This document shows, one piece after another, positions 51,190-61,220 of a stretch of DNA of 64,000 nt. Position 1 is the first letter of the stretch. Each line of letters begins with the position of its first letter. The notes under the pieces are model-generated. The model ran no database searches. It was given only the letters and a program-made list of their open reading frames with translations, and had not been told where the DNA came from. This DNA is from Silurus meridionalis (taxonomy: Eukaryota > Chordata > Actinopteri > Siluriformes > Siluridae). The position numbers were made by a program, and so were the translations under genes. Location: the NCBI RefSeq assembly GCF_014805685.1, contig NC_060896.1, positions 21,420,277 to 21,484,276 of the forward strand. The letters are read 5' to 3'.

Positions 51190-53385
51190 TGTAATTCGTT
51201 ACTGTACTTAAGCAGTTTTTAATTTAAGTATTCCTGTTTGTTACTTCACTACATTTCCAAGTTAATATCTTTCTTTTTAGTCAACTACATTTCACGAAAT
51301 CAGTCGTTCCTTTTTATTTATGAGTGGATAAAAACGTAACTGGTCAGGGAAAAGCCCACGCTGTTTTAAACTTGTTTTGATGGCCGTTTGGCAGTAGCGG
51401 ATTTAGGCGACAAGGGCAACTTTGCCGTCCATGCAAAAAAAAAGAAATATAAAAAGGCAATCTTTTATTTTTGCCGCTCATTTGCACAATCGCGTCAATT
51501 ATTATATCATGTCATGATCAGTAAACCTAATCGGGACTGGAATGTGCACACAAGTTCCCTCACTCATACACTTAGAAAGGAGAGGTGGGGGTTGGGTGCC
51601 TTGGTGGTTTCAAGTAGCAGAACTGACTAGAACAATGTTAAACTTCTGGAATAGCTTATAGGTAATCATCTTGATTGTTTCAGTCCCTTTCAGTTAAAAG
51701 ATATAATTTATTCTTACAAAGGCCAAACTAATATATCAGTGAATTACATTGTTACATTTCCATTTTGTTTGGGAAATCTTATTCATAAACAAAAAGTCTC
51801 GAAATTGCAACCTTCCTTTTCACATTTCTTCATTGAAATATACGTATTTATTGATTTTCTTAGATTGATTAAAAACAAGAAAAGTGTCAGCTTTCTGAAA
51901 TTTTACAATAATTATACCTGTAACTTTACAGCTGTATAAGTCTTACCTCTGTAGTTGGTTGTGATTTATTTTACTTCATGTTTGTTTATTTCATTATTTT
52001 ATATGTATTTGTATATGTAGCTATTATTTAATTTTGTATGTAAGCTATTATTGTTGTTATTATTGTCATTAGTATTGTTATCATTTTCCTGTATAGATTC
52101 TATTTGGTTAATTTGTTAATGTTTGCTGTTTAAAGCATTAAAAAAAAAAAAAAAAAATTAGAACTGACAAGACCTGGAGTGACGTCACACCAGTAAGGAG
52201 ATCTGAATCCAAATGAAAATTATGAATGGTAAAAAAAAGCCAGCAGGAGCCCAATACAGAAAAAAGAGAAAAGAAGTACAGTGAAAACGTGCAAAAGATA
52301 AAGGTGTATATGCAGCTCTATCACTCATCTCATTATAAGGATAGTAAAAACTAATGGATTTAATGAAATAGGCTAATAACTGTATATCACTAAGGTTATG
52401 CAGTGTTGCCTGCAATGCTTTTATGCAAAGCAACAATATTTCTTTTAGATTGCAAAACATTATAATTTATAGTACATGGTATATAATTATTTGTGTAGCT
52501 TGCAACAAAACAATTACAACCTAACTAGTCTAGTTGGACTGTAGTTAAACTAATTTGGTTACCTTTAACAGAGTTAATGTTGTAAAGGTTTTCTGTGACT
52601 GTACTGAATAGGTCCTAAACTAAGTTCAGTGAGGGTGAATTTCCAGTGCAGCTTGCCAAGGAGTTTTATGGTTCTTGATTCTGAGAATTTGATAAATTGT
52701 GAACAATGATGTGTGAATTTAACTGTGCAATAAATGCATTTAGGGTGATATTTATACATGAAATGAAGCTCTTAGAAATGTCTTCAAATTTGTGGACTGC
52801 TCTGAGAAAATGTCTTACTCATCCAGTGACGGAAGCTGAAGCAGAGAGGAGCTTTTTTAAGCTGAAACTAATCAATGGGGGAGATGCTGTGTCATGGCGT
52901 GGTAGCTAGAAAGCTAGAACATACAGTTCAGCATCAGTTCAACAGCAAGCAGAACATATTAGGAGTAATAAATAATGGAAGAAACTCCTGACTCAAACTT
53001 GCCACAACACTCGTGTCCTTTTTTGCATGATTAAGTTGTTGAAAAAAAGGTTTTGGGCTCATGATCATTTATTGGATATCAATCAGTATTTAATTTATTA
53101 AAATAATTTTATTAATAGATTCATGTGTCTTTTCAAATAAACTGAGTTCATTAAGCAAGAATCTTGTGATAAAAATTGTCATTGTCATTGTCATTAGGGC
53201 CATAATAAATCATATACTTGGATACTTAAGTTCATTTGAAGGCAAAAACGTTTGTACTTTCACTGAGTGAACGTTTAAAGGGAGCACTTTGACTTTTACT
53301 GGAGTCACTTTTTTTTACTGGGGATACTACTGTATTTCTACTTTTCCATGCTTTGTACATTTCGTCCACCACTGCAGAGTGAAAT
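51190..53385 (+). mobile_element. hAT-like transposon relic
   Basis: The outer parts (GTTACTGTACTTAAGCAGTT at the left, TTTTACTGGAGTCACTTTTT at the right) are of the ACTTAAGTA type. The left inner part carries GTAGCGGATTTAGGCGACAA, common in fish hAT elements. At 52810-52875 the plus strand reads LTHPVTEAEAERSFFKLKLI, the hAT C-terminal dimerisation signature (usual form LPVTVASAERSFSKLKLIK). The rest of the transposase is missing or decayed. Treating all parts as one element is inference. Confidence 0.65.
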
Positions 53386-53721
53386 CTGTAAGAAAGACAA
53401 CTGAAGAACCTTTAGTGTACCCAAGCTGGTACAGTCAATTGTGGAACCAATGAATACATTTGTACCATTTGCTTCATCATGGCTTCTTGGCTCACATTCT
53501 CAGCATCTGAATGTCAGTAATGGAGCAGCAAGCTAAAACATGCACAAGTTTCTCTTTGGGAAAGGTCAGATTTTTGACAGTCAGCTAAAAAGGAAAGGAT
53601 CCATGAAAAAGATTAAATAGAAAAGTCATAACATGCAATAAAACATCTAAATTATGAAATATTACTCTGATATGTCGATATCAAGCTGTCGATAAAAATA
53701 TTTGTTTAAATAACTTGTTAA

Positions 53722-53726
<5 letters not shown>

Positions 53727-53788
<62 letters not shown>
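53727..53788. repeat. (TA)n microsatellite
   Basis: About 30 TA units. Confidence 0.95.
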
Positions 53789-53793
<5 letters not shown>

Positions 53794-54066
53794 ATGAACA
53801 CATGAAGAAATGAAGAATGGGAGGTAAAAAAAAGCACCAAGGCACCAACTGAAATAATCAGTAAATCAGTGATTAAAAAGCAACCCTGCCTCTATGGCAG
53901 TGCAAATTAATATCAGCTGGTTCAATGGTGTCCCATTATGGCAGATTTTGTTGCCTAATTTGAGACTTAAAACAAACGTTTAGTGATTAAAAATAATTTT
54001 TCGGGGGAGTTTCGGGGTTCGCCTCTTTATATTTATTTGGATTTTGATAAAAAATGTTATGTTATG

Positions 54067-54068
<2 letters not shown>

Positions 54069-54130
<62 letters not shown>
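54069..54130. repeat. (TA)n microsatellite abutting a Tc1 element
   Basis: About 31 TA units ending exactly where the Tc1 left end begins. Confidence 0.95.
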
Positions 54131-54134
<4 letters not shown>

Positions 54135-55675
54135 TGAGGAAAATAAGTATTTGAACACCCTGCTATTTTGCAAGTTCTCCCACTTAGAAATCATGGAGGA
54201 GTCTGAAATTGTTATCGTAGGTGCATGTCCACTGTGAGAGACATAAAAATCCAGAAATCACAATGTATGATTTTTTAACTATTTATTTGTATGATACAGC
54301 TGCAAATAAGTTTTTGAACACATGAGAAAGTCAATGTTAATATTTGGTACAGTAGCCTTTGTTTGCAATTACAGAGGTCAAACGTTTCCTGTAGTTTTTC
54401 ACCAGGTTTGCACACACTGCAGGAGAGATTTTGGCCCACTCCTCCACACAGATCTTCTCTATATCAGTCAGGTTTCTGGCCTGTCGCTGAGAAACACGGA
54501 GTTTGAGCTCCCTCCAAAGATTCTCTATTGGGTTTGGGTCTGGAGACTGGCTAGGCCATGCCAGAACCTTGATATGCTTCTTACAGAGCCACTCCTTGGT
54601 TATCCTGGCTGTGTGCTTCGGGTCATTGTCATGTTGGAAGACCCAGCCTCGACCCATCTACAATGCTCTAACTGAGGGAAGGAGGTTGTTCCCCAAAATC
54701 TCGCAATACATGGCCCCGGTCATCCTCTCCTTAATACAGTGCAGTCGCCCTGTCCCATGTGCAGAAAAACACCCCCAAAGCATGATGCTACCACCCCCAT
54801 GCTTCACAGTAGGGATGGTGTTCTTGTGATGGTGCTCATCATTCTTCTTCCTCCAAACACGTTTAGTGGAATTATGACCTAAAAGTTCTATTTTCGTCTC
54901 ATCTGACCACATGACTTTCTCCCATGACTCCTCTGGATCATGCAAATGGTCATTGGCAAACTTAAGACGTGCCTGGACATGTGCTGGTTTAAGCAGGGGA
55001 ACCTTCCGTGCCATGCATGATTTCAAACCATGACGTCTTAGTGTATTACCAACAGTAACCTTGGAAATGGTGGTCCCAGCTCTTTTCAGGTCATTGACCA
55101 GCTCCTCCTGTGTAGTTCTGGGCTGATTTCAGTCATGACTTCAAATTGACAGTCATGTTTAGCTTCTTCCATTTTCTAATGATTGCTCCAACAGTGGACC
55201 TTTTTTCACCAAGCTGCTTGGCAATTTCCCCGTAGCCCTTTCCAGCCTTGTGGAGGTGTACAATTTTGTCTCTAGTGTCTTTTGACAGCTCTTTGGTCTT
55301 GGCCATGTTAGTAGTTGGATTCTTTCTGATTGTATGGGGTGGACAGGTGTCTTTATGCAGCTAACGACCTCTAACAGGTGCATCTAATTTAGGATAATAA
55401 ATGTAGTGGAGGTGGACATTTTAAAGGCAGACTAACAGGTCTTTGAGGGTCAGAATTCGAGCTGATAGACAGGTGTTCAAATACTTATTTGCAGCTGTAT
55501 CATACAAATAAATAGTTAAAAAATCATATATTCTGATTTCTGGATTTTTTTTTTAAGATTATGTCTCTCACAGTGGACATGCACCTACGATGACAATTTC
55601 AGACCCCTCCATGATTTCTAATTGGGAGAACTTGCAAAATAGCAGGGTGTTCAAATACTTATTTTCCTCACTGTA
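54130..55675 (-). mobile_element. Nearly full-length Tc1/mariner element
   Basis: TACAGTGAGGAAAATAAGTA at the left and its inverse TACTTATTTTCCTCACTGTA at the right bound a 1.55-kb element with TA at both ends. The inverted repeats extend well inward (about 54131-54310 against 55490-55673). The transposase is on the minus strand. Sequence quality of the ends suggests a fairly young copy. Confidence 0.92.
54337..55306 (-). pseudogene. Broken Tc1 transposase
   Basis: The frame starts at an ATG at 55306 ([20 protein letters not shown], paired-like DNA-binding domain with [10 protein letters not shown]) and reaches a stop after about 59 codons, at a spot where a short internal deletion appears. 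The catalytic part is split in two frames: 55026-54658 ([13 protein letters not shown] with the first Asp, [12 protein letters not shown]) and 54657-54337 (HDNDPKHTA with the second Asp, [14 protein letters not shown] with the final acidic residue, ending NKGYCTKY). All three catalytic positions are visible, but the stop and frameshift make it non-functional. Confidence 0.88.
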
Positions 55676-55682
55676 TATACAA

Positions 55683-55727
55683 TACAGACCAAAAGTTTGG
55701 ACACACCTTGTGTCAAACTTTTGGTCT

Positions 55728-55730
<3 letters not shown>
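55683..55730. mobile_element. Micro-foldback: two MITE ends with no interior
   Basis: TACAGACCAAAAGTTTGG ACAC is followed almost at once by its inverse TGTCAAACTTTTGGTCTGTA. The same ends bound the 400-bp MITEs directly downstream, so this 48-bp piece looks like a copy reduced to its termini. Confidence 0.8.

Positions 55731-55732
<2 letters not shown>

Positions 55733-55797
<65 letters not shown>
55733..55797. repeat. (TA)n microsatellite
   Basis: About 32 TA units between the micro-foldback and a terminal-repeat fragment. Confidence 0.95.
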
Positions 55798-55800
<3 letters not shown>

Positions 55801-55830
55801 TACAGACCAAAAGTTTATATATGTTATATA

Positions 55831-56226
55831 TACAGTACAGACCAAAAGTTTGGACACACCTTCTCATTCAAAGAGTTTTATTTTATTTTCAAGACTATGA
55901 AAATTGTAGAGTCACTGAAGGCATCAAAACTATGAATTAACACATGTGGAATTATATACATAACAAAAAGTGAACTGAAAATATGTCATATTGTAGGTTC
56001 TTCAAAGTAGGCATCAAGAGAATGCCAAGAGTGTGCAAAGCAGTAATCTAAGCAAAGGTGGCTACTTTGAAGAACCTACAATATGACATATTTTCAGTTG
56101 TTTCACTCTTTTTGTTATGTATATAATTCCACATGTGTTAATTCAGAGTTTTGATGACTCTACAATTGTCATAGTCATGAAAATAAAGAAAACTCTTTGA
56201 ATGAGAAGGTGTGTCCAAACTTTTGG

Positions 56227-56232
<6 letters not shown>
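55831..56232. mobile_element. Palindromic MITE, copy A
   Basis: TACAGTACAGACCAAAAGTT and the following GGACACACCTTCTCATTC recur inverted at the right end (GAATGAGAAGGTGTGTCC, AAACTTTTGGTCTGTA). The arms continue inward for about 190 bp (CTACAATATGACATATTTTC against its inverse), so the whole element can fold on itself. Flanked by TA; no open frame. Non-autonomous Tc1/mariner type. Confidence 0.9.

Positions 56233-56299
<67 letters not shown>
56231..56299. repeat. (TA)n microsatellite between MITE copies
   Basis: About 33 TA units; another TA run follows copy B at 56743-56770. Confidence 0.95.
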
Positions 56300-56301
<2 letters not shown>

Positions 56302-56330
56302 TACAGACCAAAAGTTTATATATATATATA

Positions 56331-56739
56331 TACAGTACAGACCAAAAGTTTGGACACACCTTCTCATTCAAAGAGTTTTATTTTATTTTCAAGACTATGA
56401 AAATTGTAGAGTCACACTGAAGGCATCAAAACTATGAATTAACACATGTGGAATTATATACATAACAAAAAGTGAACTGAAAATATGTCATATTGTAGGT
56501 TCTTCAAAGTAGGCATCAAGAGAATGCCAAGAGTGTGCAAAGCAGTAATCTAAGCAAAAGGTGGCTACTTTGAAGAACCTACAATATGACATATTTTCAG
56601 TTGTTTCACTCTTTTTTGTTATGTATATAATTCCACATGTGTTAATTCAGAGTTTTGATGACTCTACAATTGTCATAGTCATGAAAATAAAGAAAACTCT
56701 TTGAATGAGAAGGTGTGTCCAAACTTTTGGTCTGTACTG

Positions 56740-56741
<2 letters not shown>
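56331..56741. mobile_element. Palindromic MITE, copy B
   Basis: Nearly identical to copy A, with complete TACAGTACAGACC and GGTCTGTACTGTA ends. Differences seen: GTCAC to GTCACAC, AAA to AAAA near 56558, T5 to T6 near 56610. The 20-nt leader TACAGTACAGACCAAAAGTT followed by (TA)n precedes both copies (55797-55816 and 56297-56316). Confidence 0.9.
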
Positions 56742-56777
<36 letters not shown>

Positions 56778-56914
56778 AATAATTCAAACAGATATTCAAA
56801 TAAATGTGCCGAAGATTATTTTTGTCCCATACATTTCCCTATTCAAGAATGACAAGACCATGTGCAGACAGTTAACATAGAGAGTTACACATTTGTACTG
56901 TTATTGACAACAGA

Positions 56915-56932
56915 AATAATAATAATAATACA

Positions 56933-56988
<56 letters not shown>
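56915..56988. repeat. (AAT)n trinucleotide microsatellite
   Basis: About 22 units with one early interruption. Confidence 0.95.
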
Positions 56989-56990
<2 letters not shown>

Positions 56991-57399
56991 TCTTATATTC
57001 TTATTGTTGTGAAGCTAGAATTCTTCTTCTGGGAGAAATAATTGTTATAATTTTTATTTTCTCCTAGATATTTTCAGTAGTGATTAGTTCCATGGTCTTT
57101 GTCTTTGTAAGGATTTGCAAGTGTTCATGTGGAAAAAAAAGTTATATAACCAGTTGTTGTCCTTCAGGTTATGTTAGAACATGTTCAGCATTTTTGCTTG
57201 AGGTTAAACTACTTTTGAATTGCTAAGGCTTCCAAAAAACTGTTGTTGTCAGTGATATGCATGCTTGATACATATCCCAAAGTGAAGTCAAAATAATTAG
57301 AATTAATGATAAATGTTCTTTTTCTTTTTGTAAGTAGCACATTTTGTTTTGGTGGTTTTGTTTGAGACAAATGTAAAACGTGAAAATGTGCCGAGAGCC

Positions 57400-57806
57400 T
57401 ATGCCCTTTTTCCCATGCTTCCCGGTATTTAAGGACACCCAAGACTCAGGGCCAGATTATCTCACCGGCTTCCAAAGTCCCTGGGAATATTTTTGCCACC
57501 CTGCCTGCTCTGGTTCCAGTTCTGGTTCCAGCTCATGTACCTGACCCTGTTCCTGACCCCTGCTCTGCTCTGCCTCCCTGGTACCTGGTTTGGACTTGTT
57601 TGGTTTTGGCCTTTTTGTGTTTGCCCTGCCCTGGCTTTGGTTTTGTCTTCCCTGCATCTCCCTGTTTGCCTGGACTGTTTTTGGACTGTGTTTTTGCCTT
57701 GTCCCATTGCTCAGTTTATGTCTTAATTATTAAAGCCTGTTTTTTCCTTAACCCTGTCGCATCCTGCATTTGGGTCCTCACCTAGTCACCCGTGATTTCT
57801 GACAGA
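57400..57806 (+). mobile_element. LTR of a Gypsy-like retrotransposon (solo or fragment)
   Basis: GGTATTTAAGGACACC (TATA-like) is followed by a CCTG/CTCTG-rich R region, TTATTAAAGCCTGTTTTTTC (poly(A) signal ATTAAA), then CATCCTGCATTTGGGTCCTC and a terminus near GTGATTTCTGACAG. This layout is typical of fish Gypsy LTRs, and the next bases AATAATCTGGCC look like the start of the internal primer-binding region. No gag or pol follows, and the left border is unclear. Confidence 0.6.
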
Positions 57807-58185
57807 ATAATCTGGCCTTGCATCGTGAGTCACTGACATGAAGAGGTGTGTCATTGTTTGGTTGGTGACAAAGTCAGAAATTTTTTCTCTAATGAAAGGT
57901 AAATAATTAATAGATTCCACACAGGACATTATGATGGCCATGTATGCAGAAATTTATTTCAATCAACCAATCATTCAATAAACAAATACATTTTCCACCA
58001 TGAAAATCACATTTCGACGAAATAATTCTTCAGGTCTGGGTGGCAAATAGAAAATCATCTGCCAAGTGAATGTAAAGCTTTTCCTATTTCATTATATATT
58101 TTGTTTGTTTTTTCTTTTTTTTTAAAGAAACGTTTGCGTCCTGTTCCTGGAAGTTCTATGTGAGAGCTCATGCGTTAAGACGCTG

Positions 58186-58222
58186 TGTGTGTGTGTGTGT
58201 GTGTGCGTGCGTGCGTGCGTGT
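58186..58222. repeat. (TG)n/(CGTG)n microsatellite
   Basis: A TG run passes into GTGC/GCGT units. Confidence 0.9.
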
Positions 58223-58426
58223 GTCTCTGTGTATATGTGTGTGCGAACAAGTCCAGCGTTCGGATCTGGATTCTAGGGAATCAGTCGGGTGCTCGGATGG
58301 TCAGATGGTCAACTTTCTCCAGTCTGTCCTAATGGATCAGTGAAGGATAAGAGTCGGTTGGCACGTGGCGGCTTCCGGACGCTGGTTTACGCAACTGACG
58401 CAAAGTGGCTGCACTTTTCTATTGAG
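58210..58426 (+). other. Candidate non-coding first exon of an unidentified gene
   Basis: A locally CpG- and GC-richer stretch (TCCAGCGTTCGGATCTGG, GTCGGGTGCTCGG, GGCACGTGGCGGCTTCCGGA) stands out from the AT-rich surroundings and ends at TATTGAG/GTAAGC, a strong splice donor. This is what a vertebrate promoter-proximal 5' UTR exon looks like. No downstream exon that would identify the gene was found in the window, and the start is not defined. Confidence 0.35.
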
Positions 58427-60735
58427 GTAAGCTGAAGGTGTAAACAGCATGAAGTAACGACGCGACAACTGATTACTGAAATCTTATGCAAGACTAGATG
58501 ACCACGAAAGACTCATGAGTGCCAGGACACTAACTAAAGACATTAAGTGCACAGAGCATATAAATTACTACGCACTATTTGTTCATTAAAAGGACAAATT
58601 GAAGGATCAAAACAAGGCATTTATGTAAGGAACATATACTAATAGGTTGGGGTATTTCGTATCTCTATTATTGTTATAACTATTTAATTCCCGTTTTAAA
58701 GGTCTTAACTGTGATTGTAACAATAATAGGACAAAAAATTTGAGTAGGCAACATAGTGTTTTACAGAATGTCAGCCAGAATAGTAAAAAAAGCCTGAGAA
58801 AACAGCTGTATTGGCATGAATGAACGACAGCAGGTGTTGGAAATGGTCAAACTGTGAAAGGACAAGATGTCCAGAATCAGGGTGCCGCTCTGGAGCGAGG
58901 AGAATCCCAGAAGCTGCTTAATATCCGAGGGATTGCACTGGGCCTGCCAATTCTTGAGGGACCATTGGATGTCTGGGGAAATGAAAGGACATCTGTACGT
59001 GAGAAGAGTTTTGATATGAAGGGTATGCTTTAGAAAGGAAGTCACTGCAGTGTGCGGTAAAGCTGTAACATTATCATAGATTGAGTGTTGCTGAAAAGCA
59101 GAGCAACTGAATTTGAAATGAGTATCAGGAGGAATGTTTTACACTTGAATATTTCATGCATGTTGCATGTATGGTGTTTTATCCATATAGGCAAATGCAC
59201 GTGTAAATGCTCCCCATTTAAAACTGCACCTGAGCTTTAAACCTTCATTCATCTTTCCAAGGCATATTTTGCAACCAAGATTAAATTCTCCTAATGCATT
59301 CAATAAAGCATAAATGCATTTCACTGTTTTTTGACTGCTTTGAGGACATACTTTGTCCACAAACCAAATGGTTTACACAGGGCTGATAACATTGTCAAAA
59401 AATTTGCTTATGAGCATGTTGCATTTAGTTCATCATGTGTACATTGTAATAGCAATATAAAGAAACTAGTAAATATGACGCTACTATAAAAAGTGCAGGA
59501 TTATGAAATTCCACCCACAAAACATTTCACAAGATGGGTTATGATATGTCCTTCTCCACTGCAAAGACTGAAGTGAAGGCTTTAATAATTCAAGTGAAGT
59601 TAATAAATTATACATGTTTTCTAAAGGATTTGGGGCTCTGTTCCAAACAGCAGTCTGTACACTACATAGAAAACAAATAGTAATAGTTCTCAGATATTAC
59701 TTTCTAAGTGGTTTGGGATTCTGTCCTTAATGGTACTCTTAAAAAAATTTTTATGACAACAAAAAGATCAGTATATGCATCAGTGTGACTTTTAGAGGTT
59801 GAATAAGTGAATATTCTCTTAGTTGTTATGATAAATCTGAGCTGGAATGTATGCTTGATGTATGAGTTTGAAAATTCCAACACTTTGAATCCAAATGTTG
59901 TATTAAAAAGAAAAGAAATGAAAAGCTTATTATCACTGAATCCTGCATGCTGGATTTGATTTCATTCAAGTCCAAACAGTTGGTGCTCACTGTGTTTGTG
60001 AACAATTTTTTTTTTTTAATTCAGTGCTGTAAGAGTTAACCTAAGGCATTTTGCTGTTCATAAAGACCACATGTTCAGTCCTGTGATGTAAGTTCCCCCT
60101 CTACAGTTCTTGCAGTGTTCAGTCCTGATCTATTTTTGCAAGCTGTTACTCTGTCCATGCTTGCTTTAGCCTTGTACAGCCACATGTACTTAAATCATTA
60201 GCAAGGTGGAATCATGAAAATATTATGATGATGGTATGATAATCTATGGTAATCATCTAATACAATAAGAGCTACTATTTAAAGTGGACTTATTATAATA
60301 AAAATATATAATAAATAAAGAACAGTATTTATTTTTTCTGAACCTAAATTTAGTTGATCAGTCTAAACATGTTCAGTGTCTGGAGTTTTTTTTTTTTCTC
60401 CAGTTCCGCATTTTAGCTAAGTCAAATAAGAAGTTTGGCATTGCATAAGCTGCATGCCTATGTTGTCATGCTGTCTCACTCTTATTTAGAGAAAACATAG
60501 TTTGCCTCAGTAAAGCATTGGTCAATAAACAAAAAAAATGGGTCCTTTTAAAAGAAAAGCGTACTCAAGTAGTGTACTTATTAAATGCATACATTTTTAA
60601 AGTATGTGTTCTTCAATTGTAAACTGTTGCAAAACGTTTTTATTTGTAGACAATTTGTTGGACTCTTGAAGTACATTAAAAATATTATTCTATATTTAGT
60701 GATATATACAAAAAGTATGCACACACATATATACA

Positions 60736-61107
60736 CAGTGCTGCCTCGATATTCGTTGGGGTTACGTTCTATGACCCCTTGCGAATATCAAAAAACCATG
60801 AGGTTTTGACTCTCTCCTTTTGATGGTTCCTTTTTTAAGGGGAAATTGTACATGTACTATACTTTAAACTCAACAGAAATTGTGAATTACTTGTCATAAA
60901 TGTTTTATTTACTACTTTAAATGAATAATACAATAATAAAACAGTTTATCAAACATTTATATGTAATTTATTTGTACAAACTCTGATTTGAAATGTTACT
61001 CCGAACGATGAGATTTTTTGCGAGTTACACTCAGTCCGGTTCCAAATGAAAAGTCATGAACTATCGAGGTCGCGAGTGTCAATGTTGCAAGTTTTGAGGT
61101 TCCACTT
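60736..61107. mobile_element. Possible MITE with degenerate CAGTG...CCTC ends
   Basis: Left CAGTGCTGCCTCGATATTCG; right end, read in reverse, AGTGGAACCTCAAAACTTGC. The inner ATTCGTTGGGGTTACGTTC and ACTATCGAGGTCGCGAG sections look like parts of one decayed element. Inverted match is only partial. Confidence 0.35.

Positions 61108-61220
<113 letters not shown>

Larger units (their letters stand above)
44111..58130. other. Intergenic region dominated by transposons
   Basis: No coding exon of a host gene is recognised between the candidate fam168a end and 58.1 kb. About half of the stretch is assigned below to transposons and microsatellites; 44.1-45.4 and 50.1-51.1 kb look like unique non-coding sequence, and a weak Tc1-like end occurs near 46458. 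Confidence 0.6.

Noticed and set aside
55568..56437. Several open frames of Ile-Tyr repeats on both strands
   Set aside because: They are translations of TA microsatellites and palindromic MITE ends; composition alone explains them.
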